A stretch of DNA of 64,000 nucleotides from DSVQ01 sp964484765 (GTDB taxonomy: Bacteria > Planctomycetota > Planctomycetia > Planctomycetales > Planctomycetaceae): assembly GCA_964484765.1 (NCBI GenBank), contig CAZAGI010000025.1:24724-88723 (forward strand). Reading direction: 5' to 3'. The notes under the pieces were generated by a model. The model worked only from the letters and a program-made list of their open reading frames with translations, ran no database searches and had not been told where the DNA came from. Below, one piece after another: positions 29,462 to 39,673 of the stretch. The first letter of the stretch is position 1, and the number at the start of each line of letters is the position of its first letter. The position numbers were made by a program, and so were the translations under genes.

Positions 29462-32400
29462 TCACGGCCCGTATTCTGCCCGACTGCGCTCGATCTGCTG
29501 GAGCATCTGCTCAGCAAAGGCTTTCAACTGGGGTGTTGTCTTCCGATCTTCGATGACGGATTTCACCACAGACTCTGAGGGACCGTGGCGCAACTGACAG
29601 ATCCATGCCGCGACAAAACGGACGCGCGGATCGGAATTCTTCAGCGACCGCACCCAGTAACCCGCGGAAGCCTCTTGCCTCAAGGTCGGCATCAACTTCA
29701 GGGTTTCTTCTGGAGGCGGACCAGGGGCCACGGGAGCCAGTAACCGGGTGACAACCTGATCGATCTTACCTTTCAACGGATCGGCCTTGCCCGCGGGTGG
29801 TGCGGCGGCCACGGCCTCGTCGAGCGGGAGCAGTTCCAGCAGCAACATGCAGGCTTGCCAGGAAACTTCAGCATCCTTGTCGCGAGCCGCCTTCTTGATG
29901 GCATCCAAGACCGGCCGCGCTTCCTCCCCCATCTCCATTCTCAATGTGCCGGCAACGAGTCGACGAACTTCGACGTTTTCATCCGTCAGATAACTGGCCA
30001 GGAGCTTGGCATTGGCTTCCCCTTTCAGGCGACGCCGATTGCGAAACGACAGATCACCAAGGAGTTGTCGGGCGCTTTGTTCCTTCCCGAGTTTGGGCAA
30101 GATCACGGGCAACAAGACGTCCGTTCCCAAGTTCGCCAGGTAGTAGCCACTGGGATTCCCGCCAAACCCGCCGGGATAACGACTTGCATAGTCCATCAAA
30201 ATCGCCGCATGCGGAGCTGCCGCCGGACCCATGCGGCAGAGGCCTTCAAAGGCGACCTGCCGGACCCGCCACTCATCGTCCTTCATCGCGGCCAGGAGAG
30301 CCGGTTGCACGCCGTCGGCGTCGGTGCCCATGGCCGCCAGAGTCTTGACGACGGCGATCCGAAGGTTCACGTTTTCGGACTTCAGATGCTCGGTCAGTTT
30401 CGGGACGGCGACGGCAGCATCGGAACCGCACTTGGCAAGGGCTTCGATGGCGGATTTCGCATAGCCGTCTTCCTCAACAAGCTGCAGCAACGCCTGAACG
30501 TGGTCGCGCGGACTCTCCGGCAGCGACGCCAAGGCCTGCTGTCCGACATCCCGATCGTGATATGGGCCGGTGACCGAACTGTCCCGCTCGAGCGACATCC
30601 GCGTCAAACACAGCCGAGCCTCTGGCGAATTGGGGCCGATCGCAGCAAGGGCGAACAGGGCAGGCTCCCATCCGTCCCGATCCATATCAGACGCATTCGC
30701 GACCTCAATCATAGCCGGGATGGATGAGTTGCCCAGCGCCGCAGCGGCTTGAAACGCCAAATACAGAACGAATCCTTCGTCGTGTTTGTTCGGCGAATAC
30801 GAAATCGCAGGTGGTGCCGGCTCGCCCGAGGGATACAATTTGGCGAGATTCGCGTTGTACGCATGTTGCCGAATGGTTTCCTTGACGAGCTTTACCAACG
30901 GCTCTTTGGGTTGAATGAATTCCACGAGTGCTTTCGCCGCCACCATGCGGATAGCCGGGTCGGGATCTTGCAAACACTTTGTGCAGATTTCCAGCACGGA
31001 TGGTGATGGATCACCAATTTCGCCGAGCGCCATGAGCGCAACCAGCTTCACGCTGGCGCGATACTGATGGTGATTCGTGGAGTTTTTCCTGACGACTGTG
31101 TGATCAATGTCGAACCCCTTGGCTTCCTCGCCATTCCGTCCACTTGCGGGGCTCAGCACGACTGGTCTCTCAATGCTGGCAATCAACTGCGGAATTGCCG
31201 GAACCGCCGCGCGGCCGAGCTTGCCAAGGGTCTTCGCGACGTGACCGCGCAGCTGAGCCTGTAAATGCTCGCTGTATTGCCCTTCGATTCGCGGGTCCTG
31301 AAGCAGCTTCGCCAGAGCGGTGACTGAAGCGGCGTCCGCGGCACCAATGCTTGCGATCGCATCGAGTGCGACCAGGCGGTGTTGGATGATCGCCTTGTGG
31401 GTTTCGTGACCCTGCAGCGGCCGCATGACGGTTGCCGTCGCTGCCATCTGAACCAGATCCGGAACCGCCGCTGCTGCCGTGTTACCGAGTGAGCCCAAAG
31501 TCTTCGCCGCGGCCTGTGCATGCGGGCCGCGCAATTGCGAGACCAGCTTGGGAACCACCGGCTTTGCTGCTTCGCCGAGTTCTGCCAATGCGACAATGGC
31601 CGTGTTCTGGACGAGGGAATCCGACTCGTCCAACAGGCGTCCCAGGGTGGCAACCACACGAGGATTTTCTTTGCCGATCGTCCCCAGGACGTAGATCGCG
31701 GGGAGCCGTGCCGGAGACGGTCCCGCTTCCACCAGCTTGAGAGTCTCGTCGGCTGCGGCGGGACCGACCGAGAACAGGACACCGGCCGCTTTCGGAGTTA
31801 ACGCCTGATCCTGCTCCAGGGCACGAACGACGCGCGGAACGGCATCAATTGCCGGCGGACCGACCGCTGCCAAACCCCACAAGGCGGCGTCAACCATCGC
31901 GGGATCTTGGCTGTCCAACAATGTCAGTAATTCTGGGACGCAGGCAGCCGCCTGTTCGCCCAATAGACCGATGACCGCGATCGCGAAGGTCTTTTCCGCA
32001 GTCGTTCCCTCGCGCAACAGGACTTTCAACGCATCGGCAGAGGGGCTTCCGATGTTCGCCAGGGCTTGCGCACACTCGATCAATCCGCGATATCCCAGAG
32101 GAGACCGCTCAGGTGTTTCAAAGTGCTGCCGCACCAGCCGGATCAGGACAGGCACGGCCTCCGTGGCATGCTCGCCGAACAATCCCAACAGTCGAAACTG
32201 CTTTTCCGGCTGGAACGAACGTGTACTGACCAGGTCGGAGACGCTGCTGGCGTTTCCGACAAGCTGATCGAACATATCCGCCTCGTGGTCGACCGAGCTG
32301 CCCCCGTGTCCGGAAGCTTTCGCTTTCAACAAGCGGCGCTTGATCTCGGCCAATCCGTCAGCAAACGACTCCATCTTGGTGATGGGTTCGGGAATGATTT

Positions 32401-32923
32401 CGTCGGCAGTGCTGACCAGGCCGGCGGGATGCCTGCGGGCCTGTTGAGATAAGATTTTTTCTTGGGAAAAGTTCATCTGCAAAAACCTGTCGTCGACCAA
32501 CGCCGATGGCGGAACCCATGGCAGCAACATGCCGGCTGCGGCGTTCGGACCGCGGACTGGATCACCTGGCAGAACTGCTCCGGGGGCTGCTGGCACATTC
32601 ACATCCCTGTCCTCGAGGTGTGGGGCTGCAGGAAGCAGCACCCAGAGTCGGATCTGATTTTGCGGGCTCTCTTCTGCCATCGGCACGGCGAGCGCCGGTG
32701 GGGCGGTTTGCGCCGCCGCCGCCGGGCTACCCTGCGGTGGCATGGGTGGCGCTGACGGAGACCCCGCCGGAGTCGCACCCGTTACACCCGGGGGATTGGG
32801 GGCCGGTGGCGCGGATTGAGAACACGCCATCGCACTCGTCGCCGCGACGAGGACGACCATGACCCGGAACGAATAAAGCCGTTCCCAACCACGACGGGAG
32901 GCACGCATCGGGACTGTTATCAT
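29462..32923 (-). CDS. Large exported HEAT-repeat protein
   Basis: The product has 1153 residues with a start supported by AAGGG 6 bases upstream. An N-terminal signal (~18-34, 'VMVVLVAATSAMAC') ends in Cys34 and could be a lipoprotein signal, though the lipobox is imperfect. A ~120-residue proline/alanine-rich segment follows. From ~225 to the C-terminus there are many HEAT/armadillo-like helical pairs ('AVPVLIRLV', 'ALWGLAAVGPPAIDAVPRVV', 'AIVALAELGEAAKPVVPKLV', 'RQVAFEGLCRMGPAAAPHA'). Such solenoids are protein-interaction scaffolds. It sits in an operon downstream of the giant kinase and TlpA-like genes and could assemble extracytoplasmic parts of that system; this is inferred from position only. 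Confidence 0.9.
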   Translation of the reverse strand: MITVPMRASRRGWERLYSFRVMVVLVAATSAMACSQSAPPAPNPPGVTGATPAGSPSAPPMPPQGSPAAAAQTAPPALAVPMAEESPQNQIRLWVLLPAAPHLEDRDVNVPAAPGAVLPGDPVRGPNAAAGMLLPWVPPSALVDDRFLQMNFSQEKILSQQARRHPAGLVSTADEIIPEPITKMESFADGLAEIKRRLLKAKASGHGGSSVDHEADMFDQLVGNASSVSDLVSTRSFQPEKQFRLLGLFGEHATEAVPVLIRLVRQHFETPERSPLGYRGLIECAQALANIGSPSADALKVLLREGTTAEKTFAIAVIGLLGEQAAACVPELLTLLDSQDPAMVDAALWGLAAVGPPAIDAVPRVVRALEQDQALTPKAAGVLFSVGPAAADETLKLVEAGPSPARLPAIYVLGTIGKENPRVVATLGRLLDESDSLVQNTAIVALAELGEAAKPVVPKLVSQLRGPHAQAAAKTLGSLGNTAAAAVPDLVQMAATATVMRPLQGHETHKAIIQHRLVALDAIASIGAADAASVTALAKLLQDPRIEGQYSEHLQAQLRGHVAKTLGKLGRAAVPAIPQLIASIERPVVLSPASGRNGEEAKGFDIDHTVVRKNSTNHHQYRASVKLVALMALGEIGDPSPSVLEICTKCLQDPDPAIRMVAAKALVEFIQPKEPLVKLVKETIRQHAYNANLAKLYPSGEPAPPAISYSPNKHDEGFVLYLAFQAAAALGNSSIPAMIEVANASDMDRDGWEPALFALAAIGPNSPEARLCLTRMSLERDSSVTGPYHDRDVGQQALASLPESPRDHVQALLQLVEEDGYAKSAIEALAKCGSDAAVAVPKLTEHLKSENVNLRIAVVKTLAAMGTDADGVQPALLAAMKDDEWRVRQVAFEGLCRMGPAAAPHAAILMDYASRYPGGFGGNPSGYYLANLGTDVLLPVILPKLGKEQSARQLLGDLSFRNRRRLKGEANAKLLASYLTDENVEVRRLVAGTLRMEMGEEARPVLDAIKKAARDKDAEVSWQACMLLLELLPLDEAVAAAPPAGKADPLKGKIDQVVTRLLAPVAPGPPPEETLKLMPTLRQEASAGYWVRSLKNSDPRVRFVAAWICQLRHGPSESVVKSVIEDRKTTPQLKAFAEQMLQQIERSRAEYGP

Positions 32924-33033
32924 GTTGGCCCTTCTCTCAGTGAAGTAACTAGAGACCTCTAATCAATGCGGGGCGAGTGAATGGAGATGGTGTGTCTGAC
33001 TGAGTCACTCAGCAGTGAGCACGAAAGGTCACC

Positions 33034-34098
33034 TTACTGAACAATCAGCGCGGCTTCTTCACGAAGCGCAGGATAATCGCGATAACCAACCAGCACCTTC
33101 CGAATGACTCCTTGACGATCGATAAAAAACGTTGTCGGCACCGCGGCAATATTGGCAAACGGAGGCGGAGGGCTTTCGGGGATTCCCACCCGGTAGCGCA
33201 ACTCCTTGGTACTCGTAAACCGCTGGACCGTCTGCAAGTCTTCCGAGCTGATGCCGACCACCACCAGATCTTTGGGGAAATCGTCGGCCACGCGTTCGAG
33301 ATGAGGAATTTCTCGCAGACAGGGACCACACCAGGTTGCCCAGCAGTCCACGATCACTCCGCGCCCGCGCAGCTCAGACATCTGCAGCTTGGAACCATCC
33401 GTCATGGTGATCGTCATTTCCGGCGCCGGGCGTCCTTCCCAACTGGACAGTCCCCCTCTCGGGACATTCGGAGTCATAATCGTGAGTAAGGTGATCAGCA
33501 CCGGACTGGCGATCGTCATCCCGATTCCCGCGGCGGCAACCTTGGGGGAGTTGATGTCGTCCCAACGCGAGATCATGAAATACGCGGAATAGAACGGCAA
33601 GAACAGGTAAAGAATCCCAGTCGTGGTGTCTTCTTCAAAGGCCGCAATCAGCATGCCGATACCGCCGATGGCCGCGACAATTGAACCGACCAGGCCCACC
33701 AGAAGAAAAATCAGCAAGAGTCCCAACCACATGATTGCCATCGCCGTGGGGTTGACGAGGCCCACGATGAAAGCCACAGCGATGATGCTGACTACGCTGA
33801 TACCAGCGATCATTTTCGGACTGAAGGCCGGCCGCCAAGAACCATCAACCGAGCGATGTGCTGAGCCGGAACGACCTTGACCCGTTGACTTCTGCTTCTT
33901 GCGACGGGGCGTCAACGAAGGCAAGCGTTTCAATTCGTCGAAGTCGAGGTCGTTCAAGCCAGTCAACGGATCAACATCCTCGGCCGTTGGCGGGATGCAA
34001 ACCGTTTGGCGACAGTCGGGGCATTTCACTTTCTTGCCGGCCAAGGCATCTTTCACCGCAAAACGGCGAGTGCAGACGCAAGTCACGGTAATGGACAT
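33034..34098 (-). CDS. Membrane thioredoxin (TlpA/ResA-like) with N-terminal zinc ribbon
   Basis: Of 354 residues, the first 30 form a zinc ribbon (C7, C9, C26, C29) of the same kind as the N-terminus of the 2073-aa kinase at 6574. A basic linker and about four transmembrane helices (between ~92 and 207) follow. The C-terminal ~140 residues are a TlpA/ResA-type thioredoxin domain, 'GRPAPEMTITMTDGSKLQMSEL' in pieces, with the redox motif W256-C-G-P-C260, 'VVVGISSED' and 'VPTTFFIDRQG'. The thioredoxin domain is expected on the outer face of the membrane and would reduce or isomerise disulfides there. The ribosome site GGAGG lies 8 bases before the start. It is 34 bp downstream of the 1768-aa kinase gene. 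Confidence 0.9.
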   Translation of the reverse strand: MSITVTCVCTRRFAVKDALAGKKVKCPDCRQTVCIPPTAEDVDPLTGLNDLDFDELKRLPSLTPRRKKQKSTGQGRSGSAHRSVDGSWRPAFSPKMIAGISVVSIIAVAFIVGLVNPTAMAIMWLGLLLIFLLVGLVGSIVAAIGGIGMLIAAFEEDTTTGILYLFLPFYSAYFMISRWDDINSPKVAAAGIGMTIASPVLITLLTIMTPNVPRGGLSSWEGRPAPEMTITMTDGSKLQMSELRGRGVIVDCWATWCGPCLREIPHLERVADDFPKDLVVVGISSEDLQTVQRFTSTKELRYRVGIPESPPPPFANIAAVPTTFFIDRQGVIRKVLVGYRDYPALREEAALIVQ

Positions 34099-34132
34099 CG
34101 ACTGATCCTCCCGCCAGGCCCGCTTCGGTCGT

Positions 34133-37100
34133 TCACTCCCAGCGCAGGCCGAGAGCGTCGAGTTGTTCTTTGATGGCGTAAGGATTCCAGATCGTCAGTG
34201 TTTGATCCGCGGCCGTCATCACCAGACTTCCTGTCGCAGAATTCACCACCACCGCGGTCAGCGCTGTCGAGGGCATCTCATTCTGCAGATCCTTCTGACC
34301 GGTCGCGGTGTTCCAGAACATCACATTGTGTCCGACAGTCATGACATGTTTTCCGTCTCGCGAGAAAGCGAGTCCGCTCAGTGGAAACTCGGGGACTTGC
34401 CACTCGCGAACGATCGCTCCTGTTTCGTGGTTCAAAAGTCGAACAAGCTTGGACGCGTAGGCGACCGCCAACAGCGACTGCTCGGGGTGAAAAGCGAGAC
34501 CTGTGATCTGTCCGGCACCGGCGATCGACGATGTCACTTCGCCGGTCTTCCAGTCGAGAATCTCCACGGCGCCGGAATCCATCGGGACTGCAAGCTTCGG
34601 AACGCTTCCATTACTTACGGCGAGTTGTGCGGCGCGCAACGCCGTTGCGGGCTGTTGCGGCGCTGCTGAAGCGGAGGTAGGTCGATTCCAGAGGACGCGT
34701 GGCTGCACCCGGTCGGTGGGATGATCGGCATCGATATTGAGTCCCCACAGGGTCAGATTTCCGCTGGCGTCGCGCGTAATGGCCTGATTCTCCACCGGAT
34801 GAAACCGAACCGAAGTCACGGCCCCGCCAAATCCTTCCAGCATCCCCGCGTAGGCTCCCGTCTTTCCCTCCCAGAAATTAACCGTGGCGTCGGAACCGGC
34901 TGTGGCCAGAAGCCCGCCGTCGTGATTGAACGCCACGGAGTTGATGCTGCCGCCGGTTGTGCCTTGAATGCTGTGATTGCTGCGCGGCAAAGAGAAATGC
35001 ACGACTCCCGCGGCAATGTTGACGTAGTGCGCTCGCCCGTTGATCAAGGCCAAGAGATGGGAACCATCCGCCAGAAAAACAAGGTTTTTACCATCGATCA
35101 TCGGTTGTTGAGCGACAGGCGGGTATGACAACAGCGGCACGGTCTGCTCGAGTTGCCTCGATGCAACGTCCCAAATCTTGACCGCAACTTTCTGGTCGTC
35201 ATAGGCGGCGAACCGTCGTCCCGTTGGATCAAATGCATACGCCCCCGTTCCAGAGTAGGACACCTGGGCTTCGACGAGCAACGGAGTTCGTTCTTTCGCA
35301 GCGATGTCCCACAGCACAAGAGGCACCTTGGCAGCTTTCCTCTGCTCGGCACAAACGAGAAGCTTCCCGTCCGGGCTGAAGGATAAGGGAACTTCGGAAA
35401 TTGTCAGCAGCTCGTTTCCCGAAGTCGTTTCGACAATCTGATACGTGACGCTGGTGTCTGGTGATGCTTCCGGTAACGGCAGCGCGGCTGCCAGATACTT
35501 TCCATTCGGGCTGACGCGGAATACACCCTGCGCATGCTTGCGGACCGTCTCGCCGGTTGCCAGATCCCAGACTTCGCCAGTGCTCGCCTGGTTGTTCGCC
35601 GAGACTGCCAGATACAGCAGGTTTGTTTCGGCAATGAACTGTGGCGTCTCCTGGTAGAGTGCCGCGCCCCGACCAGCCGTGGTGGCCAGTTTCTGCCGTG
35701 TCGCTGTGTCCCAGACTTCCAGCGTGAGCGCAGACGCACCAGGCTTGCGACCGGTGAGCACGAGTCGCGTCCCGTCGGCATTCCAGCGGATCTGCTTGAC
35801 ATCGCTGCTGTTCCAGGTCGTCTCCAAGAGCGTGGCTTCGCCGTCGGCAACACTCCACAGCAAGGGCTGGTAGGCATTGGCCTTCTTTGTCAGCAAGACA
35901 GCGTGCCGACCGGTTGACGAGAGACTGGTCGCATATCCGAATTCTCCGACCGACATCGATGACAGGCTCGCGTGCTTCAATTGCGAGAGGCGTTGCCCGG
36001 AATCGAGGTCGTACGCCGTCAACCCGGCGGGTTCGACGGCAATCAGCACTGCATGACCGCCCCCAAACAAAGGGTCGGCGAGCAACAGCGGAATTTTGAC
36101 GACGGGCTGTCCGCCCGGATGTCGCAAAACCGTAAGCGAGTAATCCGACCTGGAGAATGCTGGCTGACCGTCACCAGGCGGCTTAGCGTCCACCGACGGA
36201 TTCGTGCGGACCATCAGGAACCGGTCACTGGGATGCATGTCGACCTGCCAGGCATCATTCCAACTTGGGCTGGCGAACGCGTATTGAACTTCTTGGCTGT
36301 CCGAATCCAAGATCGAGATTCCGGATCCATCACGTTCCGGAAACGCTAAGCGCGTCGTCGTGCGGGGCCATTTCACAGGCAATCCACTGCTGTATTCGCT
36401 GCGGTTGAAGGCATATCCCACCGAGCGACCCGGGTTGAAAGTCTTCGACTGTCGCGTGATGAGATTCCAATGCCGGATCTGTGTCCCCCCTTTCGGAATC
36501 CCATTCTGAAAAAGCATCACATCCTCAACGAGGGCGGTGCCCTTGGGAGACATTCCGAACATGCCCCGAAATGGGCGTTGGGCCTGAGGAAGAGGCAGAC
36601 CTTCTGCCGTGAACGTTCTCAACGTATTTTTCGGCCCGACAGTGGCGAGCACGTCTCCCGCGGGAGAGACCGCCAGATCAAACGGCTCATGTTGAATTTG
36701 GAGCGTTTTGGAGGGTGACAACCGAGAAACAGACAGCTCCCAGGTTTGAATCTGAAACCGATTCGCCGGGGATACCGCTCCGACGGAATTGGCCTGGCTC
36801 GGCTCCGGGGGAATCTCCGTCATCGTCAGTAACTGATTCGACCCTGTAAATCTCAGTCCGATCAGTTTTTTCAGGTCGGCTTCCGGCAGCTCCAGTTTGC
36901 GCCGGGTCAACACATTCCCCTGAGGAAGCTCGCAGACGATCAGTTCCTCGCGCGTCAGGACGGCGGCATGCGGCTGATCGGGCGACAACGCCAGGAGTGG
37001 TGGATCCCGAAACTGAAACGCGTTGTTCATCATGCTTGTCTGAATGTTGCCGGCGATCCCCACAAGCTTGGCATACTCTTCTCCTGTTTGCGCATTCACG

Positions 37101-39439
37101 ATTCCCAGATCGATACCCTGTCGCATCTGGCTGCCTTCCGGATCCTTCAATTCGACGAACCAGCGTCCGTCGGCCGAGCGAATCGGGGAGCGGTAGCGGG
37201 GAGGCAGCTTGAGTTCGCTGACCACGGATGCGGTTAACAGATTGCGCGTGATGAGCCCTTGCCCGCCACGTGTTGTCAGGAGTCCTTCGCCGGTAAATTC
37301 AAAAATCCCTTCTCGGGATGAGGCGTAGCCTAGCAGCGATTCCAACGCAGGAGTCTGGATGGGTTTTTGTTCCATCAGATCCCACAGCAGCGACTTGGAC
37401 CAATCCAGAATCAGCAGTCGTCGACCGTCGGTGTCGAACACAAATTGCGACGAAAGGGGCTGCGCTTCCTTCGTGACGGTGCCGGCGGAGATCAGCACAC
37501 CTTCAGGAAGGGAATAGGATTGGACAGCACGTTCGCGCGAAGGCGACTGGCTGAAGACCACCACATGCAGTCGCTTCCCATCTCGGGAGAAGGCGACCGC
37601 TTCGGGACGCGGGTACGCGCAGGATTTGCCATCCAGTGCGACATCGGAAATGTGGCCTCCGGAAGCGAGATCGAACAATTCGATGACATAGATCGGGACG
37701 TGAGATTCAATTTTCTGAGTGTTGCGTGGGACCGCCAGACGTTGGCCCACGCTGTCGACGGCCAGCCAGCTTGAGCCGGGTTTCTGATTGCGGTCGCTGT
37801 AGGTCCGCGCATCAAGATTCAACGTCTGCAAGCGATCCAGCGTCGAGTTTGTCAGCCAGTGAAGCGCCTCGGTCCGCAGCAGGACATCCAGTTCTTCCCA
37901 AAAAGGACGGATCTTGGGATCCAGCAGTTCCGCATTCGCCAGGACTTCTGTGCGGAGTTGAGCAGCCTCGCGAATCAACTCCAGCGATTTTTCCTGGCGC
38001 TTCGGTTCCGCCGTGGTCTTCAAAAGCGCGAGCTCGCCCTGAATGGCGCGGGCGCGGGTTTCCGCCGCTTCGAGCGAGATTTTCTGTCTCTCGGCTTCCT
38101 TGACCGCGACTTTGCCCAGCGCTGCTTGGGTCGCCGTCTGTTGGAAATTGAAAGCGATGGTCCCGACGATCGCCACCAGAACGACGCCGGCCATGAGGCT
38201 CGAAACGACCGGATTCCGCAACACCCAACGACGAACGTGCTCAGCGCGCGAGACCGGACGAGCAGTAATCGGGCGACCTTCCAGGAACCGCTGCAAGTCG
38301 GCCGATAAATCAAGGGCGGATTGGTAGCGGTTGTCGGGATTCTTTTCCAGGCATTTGGCGCAAATCGTCTCCAGATCGATGGGCACACCACGGCGGAGTG
38401 CAGAAATCGAGCGCGGCTCCCGGTCGACGACCTGTTTCAGCGTGTCGACCACGCTATCCGCCTGAAACGGCGGCTTCCCGGTCAGCAGGCAATACAGAAT
38501 CGCTCCCAGCGAATAGACATCGGAACGGGGACCGATGAGGTGCGACTGGCCCAGCGCCTGCTCGGGGGGCATATAACTCGGCGTTCCCATCACCTGGCCG
38601 GTGGACGTAAGATCGCTGCCTCCCTCCAGCGTTTTCGCGAGACCGAAGTCGGTGATCCGAGGCACACCGTCCGTGTCGAGAAGCACATTTCCGGGCTTTA
38701 GATCGCGATGAATGATTTTCTTGGCATGCGCATAGGCGATTGCGTCGGCAAGAATTTTCAGCAGCGCCGCGGCTTCGCGAGGTTCGAACGGGCCTTGCGC
38801 AATGCGCTGGGCCAGGCTTTGTCCTTGCACGAATCCCATCGACAGGAAATATTGGCCGTCGACTTCGCCGGTTTCGAAGACCGGGACAATATGGGGATGG
38901 TCGAGTTGGGCAGCCGATTCGGCTTCCCGCTGGAATCGCTGGATCTCTTCTTCGTGGGCGAACTGTCCCGCCAAAATCAGTTTGACCGCTACAATCCGGT
39001 TCAAATTCGTTTGCCGAGCCTGGTAGACAACCCCCATCCCGCCACGAGCCAGTTCTCGTAAGAGTTCGTAGTCTCCGAAATAGCGCAGGACACGATTGGC
39101 CGGCAGAGCGGACGTGGCGGCGCTGTCACCGATCACTGTTGGAGTGTTCTCCGCACCGGCGCGCGGCGCTTTGAGAATGGCGGCGAACAGTTCAACAGAC
39201 AATTCAGGAAAGCGCTCGGAGTAATCGCTGACGGTTGGCTGTTCACCCCGTGCGACCCGGTATTCGACTTCCAGACCCAGCAATTCCTGCAGCAGCGATT
39301 CGCGAAGAGAGGAAGAGACGCGGCCGAGGAACGCTTCGATCGGGGGGGATTGACCGGCCCTGAGTCGTTGCTCGAAATCGTCACACACGACGTCGACCAG
39401 ACGAGCGGCGTCCACCGAGTCAGAAGGTTCATCCACCAT
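34133..39439 (-). CDS. Giant membrane Ser/Thr protein kinase with WD40/quinoprotein-like propellers (locus B)
   Basis: The product has 1768 residues. Residues 15-88 are the helical domain that is also encoded as a stand-alone gene at 6250-6558. The kinase domain (~120-385) is complete: 'LARGGMGVVYQA', ATP lysine K153, 'HRDLKPGNVLL' with D246, 'DFGLAKT' with D264, and 'MPPEQ'. A transmembrane helix (~410-430) and a coiled-coil-like stretch (~435-500, rich in K/E/A) follow. The last ~1200 residues are beta-propeller-like with degenerate WD40 repeats ('LLATAGSDATVNFWEGKTG', 'VTSVRFHPVENQAITRDA' and others). The extracytoplasmic propeller probably senses a ligand or protein and controls the cytoplasmic kinase. 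It heads the minus-strand operon to 28.5 kb and is divergent from an ECF sigma gene, the likely functional partner. Confidence 0.93.
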   Translation of the reverse strand: MVDEPSDSVDAARLVDVVCDDFEQRLRAGQSPPIEAFLGRVSSSLRESLLQELLGLEVEYRVARGEQPTVSDYSERFPELSVELFAAILKAPRAGAENTPTVIGDSAATSALPANRVLRYFGDYELLRELARGGMGVVYQARQTNLNRIVAVKLILAGQFAHEEEIQRFQREAESAAQLDHPHIVPVFETGEVDGQYFLSMGFVQGQSLAQRIAQGPFEPREAAALLKILADAIAYAHAKKIIHRDLKPGNVLLDTDGVPRITDFGLAKTLEGGSDLTSTGQVMGTPSYMPPEQALGQSHLIGPRSDVYSLGAILYCLLTGKPPFQADSVVDTLKQVVDREPRSISALRRGVPIDLETICAKCLEKNPDNRYQSALDLSADLQRFLEGRPITARPVSRAEHVRRWVLRNPVVSSLMAGVVLVAIVGTIAFNFQQTATQAALGKVAVKEAERQKISLEAAETRARAIQGELALLKTTAEPKRQEKSLELIREAAQLRTEVLANAELLDPKIRPFWEELDVLLRTEALHWLTNSTLDRLQTLNLDARTYSDRNQKPGSSWLAVDSVGQRLAVPRNTQKIESHVPIYVIELFDLASGGHISDVALDGKSCAYPRPEAVAFSRDGKRLHVVVFSQSPSRERAVQSYSLPEGVLISAGTVTKEAQPLSSQFVFDTDGRRLLILDWSKSLLWDLMEQKPIQTPALESLLGYASSREGIFEFTGEGLLTTRGGQGLITRNLLTASVVSELKLPPRYRSPIRSADGRWFVELKDPEGSQMRQGIDLGIVNAQTGEEYAKLVGIAGNIQTSMMNNAFQFRDPPLLALSPDQPHAAVLTREELIVCELPQGNVLTRRKLELPEADLKKLIGLRFTGSNQLLTMTEIPPEPSQANSVGAVSPANRFQIQTWELSVSRLSPSKTLQIQHEPFDLAVSPAGDVLATVGPKNTLRTFTAEGLPLPQAQRPFRGMFGMSPKGTALVEDVMLFQNGIPKGGTQIRHWNLITRQSKTFNPGRSVGYAFNRSEYSSGLPVKWPRTTTRLAFPERDGSGISILDSDSQEVQYAFASPSWNDAWQVDMHPSDRFLMVRTNPSVDAKPPGDGQPAFSRSDYSLTVLRHPGGQPVVKIPLLLADPLFGGGHAVLIAVEPAGLTAYDLDSGQRLSQLKHASLSSMSVGEFGYATSLSSTGRHAVLLTKKANAYQPLLWSVADGEATLLETTWNSSDVKQIRWNADGTRLVLTGRKPGASALTLEVWDTATRQKLATTAGRGAALYQETPQFIAETNLLYLAVSANNQASTGEVWDLATGETVRKHAQGVFRVSPNGKYLAAALPLPEASPDTSVTYQIVETTSGNELLTISEVPLSFSPDGKLLVCAEQRKAAKVPLVLWDIAAKERTPLLVEAQVSYSGTGAYAFDPTGRRFAAYDDQKVAVKIWDVASRQLEQTVPLLSYPPVAQQPMIDGKNLVFLADGSHLLALINGRAHYVNIAAGVVHFSLPRSNHSIQGTTGGSINSVAFNHDGGLLATAGSDATVNFWEGKTGAYAGMLEGFGGAVTSVRFHPVENQAITRDASGNLTLWGLNIDADHPTDRVQPRVLWNRPTSASAAPQQPATALRAAQLAVSNGSVPKLAVPMDSGAVEILDWKTGEVTSSIAGAGQITGLAFHPEQSLLAVAYASKLVRLLNHETGAIVREWQVPEFPLSGLAFSRDGKHVMTVGHNVMFWNTATGQKDLQNEMPSTALTAVVVNSATGSLVMTAADQTLTIWNPYAIKEQLDALGLRWE

Positions 39440-39673
39440 CCCGCCCTCAAGTCACAAAGAATTGCCCCCCACGCCGCTGGTACACTCCGCCCCGAGCTGC
39501 CGCAGCGTCATGCACGTTCTGTTGAAAATGCCCAAGTCTGCCGCCATCCCGACATCCACCTCGAGTTTCGCAAGCCATGCCCTCTGACTTGGTGCCGCGC
39601 GTGGCATCGAATGACATCCACCACTATGCTGAGTCACGACCGGCGAAGATAACAAAAATGACAGAGATGTGGT

